A stretch of 64,000 nucleotides of DNA from Mesorhizobium sp. J8 (GCF_016591715.1 NZ_AP024109.1:2604001-2668000); one strand, 5' to 3'. Counted from the first letter of the stretch, positions 8,761-17,716 are shown. Numbers and translations are program-made. Notes: generated by a model not told the origin, from the sequence alone.

Positions 8761-9866
8761 GCCGCCTCCACCCGATAAGGCGCGAGCACTGATGCGGCCG
8801 GGGCGGATTTGAGGCGGTAGGCGACCCAGTCGGCGCGTTTGCCGGCCCACATCGAAGCCTGGCTCAGCCAGGGCGCCCAGGCGCCGGGGCGGAGCGCGTA
8901 TTTCTCGCGGCGGCGGATCGCGTTCCACTTCCCCGTCAGCGTCAGCAATTCATGCGCCAGCGCCGGCCGCTCCTCGTCATTGACGAGCTGGTAGAGGAAA
9001 TAGAACAAGTTGAGCGCGCCGGCCTCGAAGCTCGGCCTCGTCGTATCGGGAAGGGCGGCGATCCGCTCCTCAAGCGCACGGATGAAAGCCGCTGCCCGGG
9101 CCACGGTGTCGGAGGTGACCGTGTCGCCGATGGCGCGCAGGGTCGCGCCATCTTCCGTCAGTCCCTCGCTCTCCAGATTCTCGCAGACAATTCTGAGGTG
9201 CGTGCGACGCATCTCCTTGCTGTGCAGGCTGGTCACGCTGCCGGGATGAATGCGGTAGACCAGCAGGCTTTCCGGGATCAGCGCCGTCGGATAGCGCTCG
9301 GCCAACCTCCGGAAAAGGTCGAAATCCTCGGCATGCCGGTAGAAGCCGTCGTAGTGGAGGTCGGCCTCGCCGATGACCTTGCGATTGTAGACCACTGTCG
9401 GATGCATGAAGACGGTGAAGAATTTCGACAGCACGGGCAGGCTGAGACGGAACACCGGATCGAGCCGGCCCCGGGCGATGCGGCCGTGCAGCAGCGTGTC
9501 TACGAGCGCGCCACAGAAGCCGAGCTCCGGTCGCGCGGCGAACAGCGCTGCCTGGCGCGACAGGCGCCAGGGATAGGCGAAGTCGTCGGCGTCCATCCGC
9601 GCGACCAACTCGCCCCGCGCGACCTCCAGTCCCTCGTTGAGGCTGGCGACAAGCCCGCGGTTTTCGCGCGAGATTATGGATACCCGGCTGTCGTCCCGGC
9701 GGCAGCATTCGAGGATCTCCAGCGACCGGTCGGTCGACCCGTCGTCGATGGCGATGACTTCGATCCTGCCGTAGTCCTGCCGCAGGATCGACTGCACCGC
9801 AGCGGCCACATGGGGCTCGGCATTGTAGACCGGCAAGAGCACGGAGATGAGAGGTGCCGCGGTCAT
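8757..9866 (-). CDS. GT2-family glycosyltransferase
   Basis: A 369-residue GT2 enzyme opening with ISVLLPVYNAEP and carrying IDDGSTDRS and the DxD-type motif ARMDADDF. A conserved FYRHAEDFDLFRRL segment marks the acceptor side. Both ends are joined to neighbours by ATGA overlaps. It probably adds a sugar to the same glycan as the next gene. Confidence 0.9.
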   Translation of the reverse strand: MTAAPLISVLLPVYNAEPHVAAAVQSILRQDYGRIEVIAIDDGSTDRSLEILECCRRDDSRVSIISRENRGLVASLNEGLEVARGELVARMDADDFAYPWRLSRQAALFAARPELGFCGALVDTLLHGRIARGRLDPVFRLSLPVLSKFFTVFMHPTVVYNRKVIGEADLHYDGFYRHAEDFDLFRRLAERYPTALIPESLLVYRIHPGSVTSLHSKEMRRTHLRIVCENLESEGLTEDGATLRAIGDTVTSDTVARAAAFIRALEERIAALPDTTRPSFEAGALNLFYFLYQLVNDEERPALAHELLTLTGKWNAIRRREKYALRPGAWAPWLSQASMWAGKRADWVAYRLKSAPAASVLAPYRVEAA

Positions 9867-11014
9867 GGCCGGCTCTGGTCCGTTGGCCGCAGATCGAGCG
9901 GCGGGAGGGCGCCGAACCCGCGCTCCTCGCGCGCGCCGCGACGACGCGACGGCGCGACATAGGGGAAATAGCGCTTGAGACCGTTGAGCGGTTTCTCGAA
10001 AAACATCCAGGAGAGCGAGGCAACGGCCAGCGTGGCGGTTCCCGCGACAAGGAACCGCCCCGGCCCCTGTTCCGAGACGTTGACCGGGATCCATGACTGC
10101 GCCCTGACGGTCAAGGCGAGAAGGATCGAATGATAGAGGTATACGCCGTAGCTGATGCGGCCGAGCCACAGCAGCGGGGGGAGTTCGGCCAGCCTGCCCA
10201 GCGTGCCGCGCAGGCCGGTCGAGCATGCGGCGACGATTGCCAGCATCGGCACCAGCGGCAGCATCTGCACCAGCGCCCAGCGCGGCCACTCCCAGGCCGA
10301 ATTCGCCGGCCCGGGATCGGACCGGACCACCAACAGGAACACCACCGCCAGGGCCGGCCAGCAGAGCCGCACCCATTGCGGCGCATCTGCGCCTCTGGCG
10401 CGGCGCACGGCAAGCAGGGCGCCGCAGCCAAGGGCGTCCATCGAGGCCGGAGGCAGCAGGTCGCGGGCAAGCGCCGGGCTGGCGGCAATCGGCCCGTAGA
10501 GCCGGTAGGCGAGCGAGAAGGCGATGACGCCGATGGTGATCGCCTCGATATGTCGGCGCGGTGCCAGAAGCACGATCAGCGGCCAGACCAGGTAGAACTG
10601 CTCCTCGATGCTGAGGCTCCAGAAATGGCAGAGCAGCCAGGGCGTCCAGTCGTTTTGCCGCGCATACCAGAAATTCGAGAGGTAGAGCGCATGCCAGGCG
10701 AACGAGGCCCTGGATTGCTCCGAGGCAAACCACACGAGCCCCAACACGGCGAAATAGGGCGGGAATATCCTGAGCATGCGCCTGGCATAGAAGGAACGCA
10801 GCGCCGCCCCTGCGGCGAATGCCTCTGCGTCACGCGCATCGAGCAATAGCCGGGTGATAAGGAAGCCGGAGAGCACGAAGAACAACCTGACCCCGAGATG
10901 GCCGACGAATGACGAACCGCCTGGGGCGAAGAAATGCGAGTAGAGCACCAGCGTCACGGCGACGGCCCGCAACGCGTCCAACTGAATGTCGCGCGCGTTC
11001 GCCATCAGCGGCAT
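9863..11014 (-). CDS. Membrane acyltransferase, family 3 (OafA-like)
   Basis: A 383-residue integral membrane protein with about ten hydrophobic segments. It has the family signature near the N terminus: RDIQLDALRAVAV, a conserved histidine in LYSHF, and GVRLFFVLSGFLI. Family 3 acyltransferases move acetyl or similar groups from the cytoplasm to sugars of O-antigen or exopolysaccharide. Two ATGs three codons apart (11014 and 11005) are both possible; neither has a strong ribosome site. It is the first gene of the overlapping glycan module. Confidence 0.88.
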   Translation of the reverse strand: MPLMANARDIQLDALRAVAVTLVLYSHFFAPGGSSFVGHLGVRLFFVLSGFLITRLLLDARDAEAFAAGAALRSFYARRMLRIFPPYFAVLGLVWFASEQSRASFAWHALYLSNFWYARQNDWTPWLLCHFWSLSIEEQFYLVWPLIVLLAPRRHIEAITIGVIAFSLAYRLYGPIAASPALARDLLPPASMDALGCGALLAVRRARGADAPQWVRLCWPALAVVFLLVVRSDPGPANSAWEWPRWALVQMLPLVPMLAIVAACSTGLRGTLGRLAELPPLLWLGRISYGVYLYHSILLALTVRAQSWIPVNVSEQGPGRFLVAGTATLAVASLSWMFFEKPLNGLKRYFPYVAPSRRRGAREERGFGALPPLDLRPTDQSRP

Positions 11015-11515
11015 CCGCTGTGCATGGCCCCGCGAGCGCTGTCGTTGCGGCTCAGCGGAATGCCCATCGGGGTCAAGGTAACGGCATCCTCCACTGTGTA
11101 CCCGCCAAGGGTTTCTCGCGGTCCATATTGCAGCGCAACACAAAATGCCCGCGGCTTTGAAATAAATATGTGATGGGCCGTGGCGGGAGTAATATTTATG
11201 CCGGTGAAGTTATTCGCCGAGATGCCCAATAGTCCTATGTGTTTATGGGCAGTTAGTCTGATTTTTTTAGGGATTTATCGTAGGTAGTGTTTGCATAACG
11301 GCCCGGCAACCAGAACGAGAACGTTGAAAGCATCGAAACCGTCGGCCTTTGTACCTTCCGAATATATTCGAAACTCCACAAAAAGCGTGTTGGATTCAAG
11401 GCTTTGTGCGGTGCGGCAGGCGGACGCCTTGCCCCACCATCCGCCGGCTGGTGCCTCACGACAGCGCCACCGCGAGGCTTTATCTCCCCCGAACATATGG
11501 AGGGATGGAGAACAA
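11015..11515. other. Divergent intergenic region (about 500 bases)
   Basis: This AT-richer gap lies between the minus-strand glycan module and the plus-strand exporter gene and should hold both promoters. It contains a 12-base perfect palindrome CGAATATATTCG at 11359-11370, a possible regulator site upstream of the exporter. I see no convincing gene: a short minus-strand frame over 11005-11229 lacks a ribosome site and overlaps the acyltransferase start. Confidence 0.5.
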
Positions 11516-12403
11516 GTGACGTCGACGCCGATTGCAAAACCGGAGACGCATCTCGGTGCCATGCCCGTGCTTGGCCTGCTTGGCGCAATGCTGTCGGTGC
11601 AGGTGGGTGCAGCCTTTGCCAAGGGGCTGTTCCCGGTCCTGGGTTCGGAAGGCACGACCATGCTGAGGCTCGCCATCGGCGCGCTGATGCTGGCGGTGGT
11701 GCTGAGGCCCTGGAAGGTGCTGCCCTCGTGGAAAAACCTGCCTTGGCTCGCCGCCTATGGCGTCACGGTCTGCGCCATGAACATGCTGTTCTATGCCGCG
11801 CTCCAGCGCATTCCGCTCGGCATCTGCGTGGCGCTCGAATTCACCGGGCCGCTGTTCGTCGCCACGCTCGGTTCCAGGCGCCTGCTCGACCTTGTCTGGG
11901 TGGCGCTGGCCGTCGTCGGCATCGTGCTTTTGTCGCCCTTTGCCGGTGTGAGCCGCGGGCTTGATCTGCTGGGCGTGGCGCTGGCGCTGGCGGCGGGCGC
12001 CTGCTGGGGGCTCTACATCATTTTCGCGCAGAAGGCCGGTGCCGAGCTCGGCGTGCGCACCTCCGCCTATGGAATGGCGATCGCCGCCGTGCTCGCGCTG
12101 CCTTTCGGCTTTAACGCCGCTCAAGCCTACCTCACCGACCCGCATGTCATGGCGGGCGCCGCGGTGGTCGGCCTGTTCTCCAGCGCGCTGCCCTTCTATC
12201 TGGAAATGCTGGTGCTCGCCCGCATGCCCGCCAAGGTCTACGGCATGCTGGTCTGCCTGGAGCCGGCTGGCGGCGCGCTGACCGGCTTCCTGTTTTTGCA
12301 TGAGAAGCTCAGTCCTTTGCAATGCGCTGGCATCGCCGCCGTCATTGCCGCCGCCTTCGGCGCGGCGGTTGCCGCGCGGCGGCCGGTGCCGTTGCCGGCT
12401 TGA
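11516..12403 (+). CDS. rhtA: RhtA-like EamA/DMT amino-acid exporter
   Basis: A 295-residue protein with about ten membrane helices arranged as two EamA repeats. It matches the remembered RhtA pattern closely: QVGAAFAKGLFPVLG, then PLGICVALEFTGPL, a GACWGLYI segment, and ALPFYLEM late in the protein. RhtA exports threonine and homoserine in E. coli; substrate here is inferred. The GTG start at 11516 has GGATGGAG upstream and removes 75 unlikely residues from the longer frame. Confidence 0.85.
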   Translation: MTSTPIAKPETHLGAMPVLGLLGAMLSVQVGAAFAKGLFPVLGSEGTTMLRLAIGALMLAVVLRPWKVLPSWKNLPWLAAYGVTVCAMNMLFYAALQRIPLGICVALEFTGPLFVATLGSRRLLDLVWVALAVVGIVLLSPFAGVSRGLDLLGVALALAAGACWGLYIIFAQKAGAELGVRTSAYGMAIAAVLALPFGFNAAQAYLTDPHVMAGAAVVGLFSSALPFYLEMLVLARMPAKVYGMLVCLEPAGGALTGFLFLHEKLSPLQCAGIAAVIAAAFGAAVAARRPVPLPA

Positions 12404-12669
12404 GCGCGCCTTGCGAACATACCGCGAGCGCGAATCGCGTTAACGGCTTGGTCGGCCTGGAAAAATGTTCCCGCGACGGAAGCGTCCGACCACATCCGGT
12501 GGTTGAAATAAGACTTAGGTCCTACAGCAAAACGCAATAAGTCCGAGTGGACAAGACAAGGGTCGTGGGCCACTTCCTTATGACCTGCTGATTGGGGATG
12601 CTCATGCTGCGACATTGCCGGTGGGGTAGCTCGGCCGACGGGCTGAAGGGCTGGCATGGGGAGAGCGGA

Positions 12670-13290
12670 ATGCGCTTGGAGCGCAGGGGCTGCAGGCTGG
12701 TCTTGCGAGCGCTGATTGCGTTGGCGCTTGTTGTCGCGCCTTTCAGTCTCTCCGTCGATGGTTTGGTCGTGACCAAGGCCTATGCCGGTAAGGGCGGCGG
12801 TGGCGGTGGAAACGGCGGCGGTGGAAATGGCGGTGGCGGCGGCAAGGGTGGTGGAAACGGTAACGGGGGCGGCAATAGCGGGAATGGCGGCAATTCCGGC
12901 TCGGCCGGCGGCTCCAATTCCGGTTCGGCCGGTGGCTCGAATTCCGGCAATGGCGGCAACAACGGAAACGGCAATAGCGGCGGCAACAACGGAAACGGCA
13001 ATAGCGGCGGCGACAACGGAAACGGGAACAGCGGCGGCGACAACGGAAACGGGAACAAGGGCAAGAACAGCAACGCCAGCGCGGCAAGCACCGCGGATGT
13101 CGATGATCATGTGAACGCCCTGACGGGCGACAAGGTTGAAGCCACCCGCACCAAAATTGAGGTCACGCACCGCAATGGAATGAAGGAGAAGATCGAGAAC
13201 GGCCGGTTCAGGATGGAAGACAAGTACGGACGCACCATCGTCGACCGCAAGGCAACCATGGCCGATCTCAATCGCCTGAAGAGTTTGTGA
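12670..13290 (+). CDS. Secreted Gly/Asn/Ser-rich protein with conserved C-terminal tail
   Basis: A 206-residue protein. The N terminus is a signal peptide with the block ALALVVAPFSLSVDG, cleaved probably after AYA near residue 40. A long Gly/Asn/Ser repeat region follows, containing copies of GSAGGSNS and NGNGNSGG. The last 45 residues form a non-repetitive segment with HRNGMKEKIENGRF and GRTIVDRKAT. The third gene of the cluster shares signal block and tail. The ATG has GGGGAG 5 bases upstream. Function unknown; probably periplasmic or surface-exposed. Confidence 0.8.
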   Translation: MRLERRGCRLVLRALIALALVVAPFSLSVDGLVVTKAYAGKGGGGGGNGGGGNGGGGGKGGGNGNGGGNSGNGGNSGSAGGSNSGSAGGSNSGNGGNNGNGNSGGNNGNGNSGGDNGNGNSGGDNGNGNKGKNSNASAASTADVDDHVNALTGDKVEATRTKIEVTHRNGMKEKIENGRFRMEDKYGRTIVDRKATMADLNRLKSL

Positions 13291-13427
13291 GACAAAGTTT
13301 GTGAGAGCGAGGTTTTATCGGGATTAGATCTTAAGGGACCGAAGGTCAGCGCTGCAAAATCAGGTTGCCACCTTTTGCTTCGTCTCTGCGGTCCTGATCG
13401 TCTTGCGGTAGAATTTGGCTACTCACC

Positions 13428-13460
13428 TTACCCCCGCCTTCGTGCGGGGGTAATTTTTTA
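13428..13460 (+). terminator. Rho-independent terminator
   Basis: A 10-base-pair stem TTACCCCCGC/GCGGGGGTAA with a 6-base loop, followed by six T residues. It ends the transcript of the first Gly-rich secreted protein, about 140 bases after its stop, and separates it from the next two genes of the trio. Confidence 0.85.
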
Positions 13461-13662
13461 AAACTTGGCGATGTCCGCCGCCTGCGACATTGGTCAGTCA
13501 CGCCGGCGGAAATGGTCCGACCGGTCGGGGCATGGGTCGTGGGCCGCTTTCGTCTTCTGCCGGAATGTGAATCCTCGCCTGCGTGAAGACACCGGTCGCG
13601 CCTCGACCGTGCGCGCGAGCGGAGCTTCGGCGTGCCGAAGCGGGACCGAACGAGGAGAAAAG

Positions 13663-14094
13663 ATGCAAAACCTTCCTGTCAGCAAGCTCGTCTGGCTCGC
13701 CTTGCGCGCTTCGACCGCGCTGGCTCTCACCATCGCGCCCTATCATCTGACGCTCGACGGCGCCAGGCTGGCCCCATCGGCTGCCTATGCAGAGGGCGAA
13801 GGTGGCGGCGGCGGCGAGGGTGGCCATGGCGGCGGCGGCGATGGCGGCCATGACGGAGGCGGTGACGGCGGCCACGACGGTGGCGGCGACGGCGGCGACC
13901 ACGATGGTGGCGACCATGACGGCGGCGACCATGACGGTGGCGACCATGACGGCCAGGGTGGCGGTCATGATGGCGATGACGACGACGGCGCCGAACACGA
14001 TCATGGCGAAACCGCCGACGATCAGGGCGATGACAATGATGATCAGGGCGAAAACGATGAGGGCGCCGCTGCACCTTTGATCTCGCCTAACTAG
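13663..14094 (+). CDS. Secreted Gly/Asp/His-rich protein
   Basis: A 143-residue protein whose signal peptide carries the same block as its neighbours (ALALTIAPYHLTLDG) with cleavage likely after AYA. The mature part is almost entirely Gly, Asp and His, first as GGDGGHDGG repeats, then GGDHD repeats, then an acidic tail. It lacks the conserved C-terminal segment of the other two. The His/Asp density suggests metal binding, but this is inference. AGGAGA lies 6 bases before the ATG. Confidence 0.75.
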   Translation: MQNLPVSKLVWLALRASTALALTIAPYHLTLDGARLAPSAAYAEGEGGGGGEGGHGGGGDGGHDGGGDGGHDGGGDGGDHDGGDHDGGDHDGGDHDGQGGGHDGDDDDGAEHDHGETADDQGDDNDDQGENDEGAAAPLISPN

Positions 14095-14097
14095 ACC

Positions 14098-14670
14098 ATG
14101 ACGGCGGCCAGGTCACTCAGGATGGTCTGGTTTGTCCTGCGCGTGTCGAGCGCGCTGGCGCTGGCGCTCGCGCCATGGCACGTCACCTTTGACGGCGTGC
14201 CGGGAATTGCTGCCGCCACGGCCCATGCCGGCGGCAATGGCAATGGAAGCGGCAACGGCAATGGCGGCAACGGCAATGGCGGAAACGGCAGCGGCGGCAA
14301 TTCGGGTTCCGCCGGCGGCTCGAATTCCGGTTCCGCCGGCGGCTCGAATTCCAGCAATGGCGGCAACAACGGCAACAGCAATGGTCAAGGCGACAACGGC
14401 AACAGCAACGCCGGCGGCGGCAACCCCAATGCCGGACCTGGCAACAACAACGGCAAGGGCAATACCAATCCCGGCAGCAAGAACAGCTACACCAACGCCG
14501 CAACCGGCGACACGCTCTCGATCGACGGCGATAAGGTTACCGTCGTTCATCGCAACGGCATGAAGGAGCAAGTCCAGAACGGTCGTTTCGAGATGAAGGA
14601 CGCGCAAGGCCGCACCATCATCAACCGGCAGGCGACCGAGGACGACGTGTCGCGCCTGCTGAACTTGTGA
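14098..14670 (+). CDS. Secreted Gly/Asn-rich protein with conserved C-terminal tail
   Basis: A 190-residue paralogue of the 12670 gene. It has the signal block ALALALAPWHVTFDG, a Gly/Asn/Ser repeat region with GSAGGSNS copies, and a matching C-terminal segment (HRNGMKEQVQNGRF, then GRTIINRQAT). It begins 3 bases after the stop of the Asp/His-rich gene and has no clear ribosome site of its own, so translation is probably coupled. Function unknown. Confidence 0.78.
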   Translation: MTAARSLRMVWFVLRVSSALALALAPWHVTFDGVPGIAAATAHAGGNGNGSGNGNGGNGNGGNGSGGNSGSAGGSNSGSAGGSNSSNGGNNGNSNGQGDNGNSNAGGGNPNAGPGNNNGKGNTNPGSKNSYTNAATGDTLSIDGDKVTVVHRNGMKEQVQNGRFEMKDAQGRTIINRQATEDDVSRLLNL

Positions 14671-14677
14671 GGGGATG

Positions 14678-14777
14678 GGAACTGAGGAACTGGAGAATTG
14701 AGGAACTGAAGAAACCGAAAAATTAAAGAGAGGGGTCCCTCTCAGCTCTCCAGTTTCGTTAATTCTTCCTCAGTTCC
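14678..14777. repeat. Inverted repeat between convergent genes (likely bidirectional terminator)
   Basis: The arms GGAACTGAGGAA and TTCCTCAGTTCC are exact 12-base complements 76 bases apart. The left side also holds two direct copies of GAGGAACTG 16 bases apart, and the centre carries AGAGGG/CCCTCT. The element fills the space between the last Gly-rich gene and the convergent response-regulator gene. Confidence 0.6.
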
Positions 14778-14778
14778 T

Positions 14779-15423
14779 CTAATTCCTCTCCCTCGCCTCA
14801 TGCATCAGCAGCGCCGCTTCGGTGCGGTTGCGCACGTTGAGCTTGGCGAGCACCCTGGTCATGTGATGCTTGACCGTCTTCTCCTGCAGCGACAGCCGGG
14901 CGGCGACCTCCTTGTTGCTCAGCCCCTCCGCGACCAGTTTCAGGATTTCGGCCTCGCGGCCGGTGAGCTGGGCTAGCGGGTCGGGCTTGCTGCCGGTGGG
15001 CTGCAGAAGGTCGGAAAGCAGCCTGGCAGAGAGGCTCGGCGATACGTAGCTCTGGCCGTTGGCGACATCGCGCAGGATCTCGGCCAGCGCCTTGGAGCCG
15101 ACGCCTTTCAGCACATAGCCGCGCGCGCCCGCCTTCAATGCCTGGGCAACGTCGGCATTGGTCTCAGAGACGGTGAGCATGACGACCTTCTGCTCGGGCA
15201 TCGCTGCAAGGATGCCGGCCAGCGCATTGAGGCCGCCGCCCGGCATGCTGATATCGAGCAGGAGGATATCGGGCGTGCTGGCGCGCGCCAGCCTTTCGGC
15301 GTCTTCGGCGCTGGCGCCTTCGCCCACGAGCTCGAAGCCGCCTATTTCGCCGAGGCTGCGCGCCACGCCCTCGCGAAACAGGGGATGGTCGTCGACTATT
15401 GCGATACGGATGGACGTGCTCAC
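14779..15423 (-). CDS. NarL/FixJ-family response regulator
   Basis: A 214-residue regulator. The receiver domain has the acidic pair in IVDDHP, the phospho-accepting aspartate in DILLLDISMPG and the conserved lysine in LKGVGSKAL. The C-terminal LuxR-type helix-turn-helix is clear (LTGREAEILKLVAEG, NKEVAARL, KTVKHHM). Its start overlaps the stop of the upstream histidine kinase by 4 bases, so the two form a two-component system. Targets are unknown; the adjoining secreted-protein cluster is the nearest candidate. Confidence 0.93.
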   Translation of the reverse strand: MSTSIRIAIVDDHPLFREGVARSLGEIGGFELVGEGASAEDAERLARASTPDILLLDISMPGGGLNALAGILAAMPEQKVVMLTVSETNADVAQALKAGARGYVLKGVGSKALAEILRDVANGQSYVSPSLSARLLSDLLQPTGSKPDPLAQLTGREAEILKLVAEGLSNKEVAARLSLQEKTVKHHMTRVLAKLNVRNRTEAALLMHEARERN

Positions 15424-16817
15424 GGTTGCTCCTCGACAGACAAGGTGATCACCAGTCTTGTTCCTCCCGGGCCGGTCAGCGTTTCGAACTGACCGCCTAT
15501 GCTTTCGATACGTTCTCTCAGGCCCGCAAGTCCAAGGCCCTCGCTTCGGGCCGGATCAAAGCCGGGGCCGGTATCCACGACCTCGACGAGGAGCTTGCCG
15601 CCCTTTGTCGTGGCCCTGACTTGCTGGCCCTTGCCCTTGCCGTGCCGGAAGGCGTTGTTCAGGCCTTCCTGCACGAAGCGATAGATGCTGATCTTTTCCG
15701 AGGTGCCGAGTTCCGGCAAGCGCTCGGGCAGGGTTAGCAACACTTTGGTGTCGGTCCGCCGTTCGTGCTCGGCCACCGCGAGCCGCAAGATGTCGGCGAT
15801 GGCCTGCGTCTCGATCTGCGGCAGCACCAGACCGTTGCAGATGCCGCGTATCTCGCGCATCGCTTCGCCGAGCGTCTTGTGGATGCCGGCGATCTCTGCC
15901 TCGCGCAACGTGCTCGATGTGGTCGGATCGACCAGCAACGGGCTGTCCATCCGGAGCGCCGCAAGCGCCACCAGTTGCGCCGGCCCGTCATGCAGGTCGG
16001 CGCCGATGCGCCTCAGATAGCGTTCGTTGATGGCGGCGGCGCGGCGCGAGGCGCGCTGCACGCGCTGGCGCAGCGACGAATTTTGCGCCAGCGCCGCCTG
16101 CAGTTCGGAAACCTTGGCCTCGAGCGCGGCCTGCTGAGTGACGATGGTGCGGCTGCCGCGGAAGACAATGCCGGAGAGCAGCGCCAGCGCCGCCGCCGTG
16201 GCGCCCGCCACCACCAGCCACGTCCATAAAAGGGCCGAGTGCAGCGATTCCTCGAAGTCGCCGGACAATTCGTAGAATTCGGTCACGGCCACGACCTCTC
16301 CCGACCAGGGCTCGCGCACCGGGTTGTAGATTTCCAGCAGCGGAACGCCCATCGACCGCTCCTTGTCATCTTCCTCGTCTTCGAGCCTGTTGTATTTGAC
16401 CATGACGTTGCCGGCGAATGCGGCGATGAGATTGGCGTTGGGCTTGATCTGCCTGCCGATAAGGCCGGCGTCCTTTGAGTAGAGGACTGTGCCGTCGCGC
16501 CGCCACAGCTTGAACGACACCAGCCTTTTCCCAAGCGCACCCTGGCCGAGCGTCTCGTCCAAGGCCCGCTTGACCGTGTCGTCGAGTTCCTGGCTCTTGC
16601 GCATGTCCGGCAGCAGCGGCGCGATCACGCTGTCGACATAGAGCGCGGTGGTCGCGGCTGAGTTGTGCAGCACGCCGTCACGGATCTGCGATGTCACCCA
16701 CAGCCCGACCACGAGCATCACGGCAAGAAGGCCGATGCCACCCGCGATCACGAACTGCCAGGCCAGTGAGAGCCCGCTCCAGATTCGTGCAAGACGTTTT
16801 AAATACCTCCCAAACAT
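15420..16817 (-). CDS. NarL-type sensor histidine kinase
   Basis: A 465-residue membrane kinase. Two transmembrane segments (about residues 22-45 and 197-220) flank a periplasmic sensor domain of about 150 residues. The phospho-acceptor motif DLHDGPAQ is of the HisKA_3 type, and the ATPase domain has the G-box GEGL-like segment EGLGLAGLRERI. The ATG at 16817 is chosen; a GTG two codons upstream is also possible. The signal sensed is unknown. Confidence 0.92.
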   Translation of the reverse strand: MFGRYLKRLARIWSGLSLAWQFVIAGGIGLLAVMLVVGLWVTSQIRDGVLHNSAATTALYVDSVIAPLLPDMRKSQELDDTVKRALDETLGQGALGKRLVSFKLWRRDGTVLYSKDAGLIGRQIKPNANLIAAFAGNVMVKYNRLEDEEDDKERSMGVPLLEIYNPVREPWSGEVVAVTEFYELSGDFEESLHSALLWTWLVVAGATAAALALLSGIVFRGSRTIVTQQAALEAKVSELQAALAQNSSLRQRVQRASRRAAAINERYLRRIGADLHDGPAQLVALAALRMDSPLLVDPTTSSTLREAEIAGIHKTLGEAMREIRGICNGLVLPQIETQAIADILRLAVAEHERRTDTKVLLTLPERLPELGTSEKISIYRFVQEGLNNAFRHGKGKGQQVRATTKGGKLLVEVVDTGPGFDPARSEGLGLAGLRERIESIGGQFETLTGPGGTRLVITLSVEEQP

Positions 16818-17369
16818 CGACACCGCTCACCCGCCCGTCCGGGAGAGTATAGGCGAGGGCAGGCAATTGCGACACCGACCTTGGTCCGTGCCCATGGGGA
16901 AGGTTAATGGTGGGCGATTTGCCGGCCCGCAGCGGCGTGCGCCCCGATTCGCGGCCGGGGGGCTCATGCTTCCCGACGGCAAAAGCCCGCGCCACCCCTG
17001 TCGACGGGGAAGACGCGGGCGGGTTGCCACCTGGATTTGGATCATCTCTTGCGGCTCTGCTATGCAGAGACAATCACCAATTAGGCCTGAGGTCCACACC
17101 AAAAGAACATATGCTTCGGCGGATACAGCGCTACACGGAGGTCGATGCCGACAGATGTCGGCCGTTTCACCGTCGTCTGTTCCTTCGTTGTGGTTCCAAA
17201 TATAACGACCGGCCCGCTCGGAACTCCGCGTCCCGTCGGCCGCTCCATCCCGACATAAGCCGCTGGGGTCGCGGTAAGATTTGCACCCAAAAGAAGTCAG
17301 GCCAAGCTGTTGATGGGCTGAACAACCGCCGCATATATAACGGGCTAAAACCTTGCGGGTCTTGGCATT
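16818..17369. other. Intergenic region with minus-strand terminator-like hairpin
   Basis: About 550 bases with no well-supported gene. At 16981-17020 the minus strand forms a hairpin GCCCGCG/CGCGGGC with an inner CCCC/GGGG pair and then four T residues, resembling an intrinsic terminator. The only minus-strand reading frame that could feed it is a weak 55-codon frame at 17081-17248 with no ribosome site. Confidence 0.45.
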
Positions 17370-17555
17370 ATGGACGCCGGCACAGACAAGAAAAAAAGAA
17401 ATCAGCGGTTGTCGATCTTTGAGCTCGAGGCGCTGCGGGAAGCGTTCAGGCAGTCTGTTCGTGAGAACGATGTCGTGGAAGCGGAATGGGCGCAGCACGC
17501 CGAGCTTTTCGTCAAGAAGACAGTGCAAAAAGGCAGCCGTCTTACGGAGGCTTGA
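17370..17555 (+). CDS. Small hypothetical protein, charged
   Basis: A 61-residue protein, strongly helical and charged, with a basic start (DKKKRNQR) and the acidic helix IFELEALREAFRQSV. No domain is recognised. The ribosome site is weak. The amino-acid content is balanced and unlike the Arg/Pro-rich shadow frames around it, which is the main support for it being real. Confidence 0.55.
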   Translation: MDAGTDKKKRNQRLSIFELEALREAFRQSVRENDVVEAEWAQHAELFVKKTVQKGSRLTEA

Positions 17556-17716
17556 CGGTCGGGCGCTCCGACGCTGGGTGGCATTCATGGGCGCTCCGGC
17601 CGGTCGGACCATTGCGTTGGCGCATAGGACCTCAGCAACAATTGCGGGCGCAACGGGAAATGGACACTCTAACCCCGCGCCGGCTCCCCCCAAGGAAACC
17701 CAATGGTCGGCGCTTT

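Noticed and set aside
11005-11229. 74-codon minus-strand frame ahead of the acyltransferase
   Set aside because: Overlaps the start of the acyltransferase and has no ribosome site.
12782-13114. Ala/Thr/Ile-rich and Pro-rich frames over the Gly-repeat region
   Set aside because: Alternative frames of the repeat in the secreted protein, not independent genes.
12780-14500. Repeats that could suggest a CRISPR array
   Set aside because: They are in-frame Gly/Asn/Ser codon repeats inside coding sequence with no regular spacers.
17081-17290. 69-codon minus-strand frame before a terminator-like hairpin
   Set aside because: No ribosome site and unusual start codon; kept only as a note to the orphan terminator finding.
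16827-17693. 288-codon minus-strand frame in the gene-poor region
   Set aside because: No ribosome site, low-complexity Arg/Pro content and no domain; conflicts with the 17370 gene.
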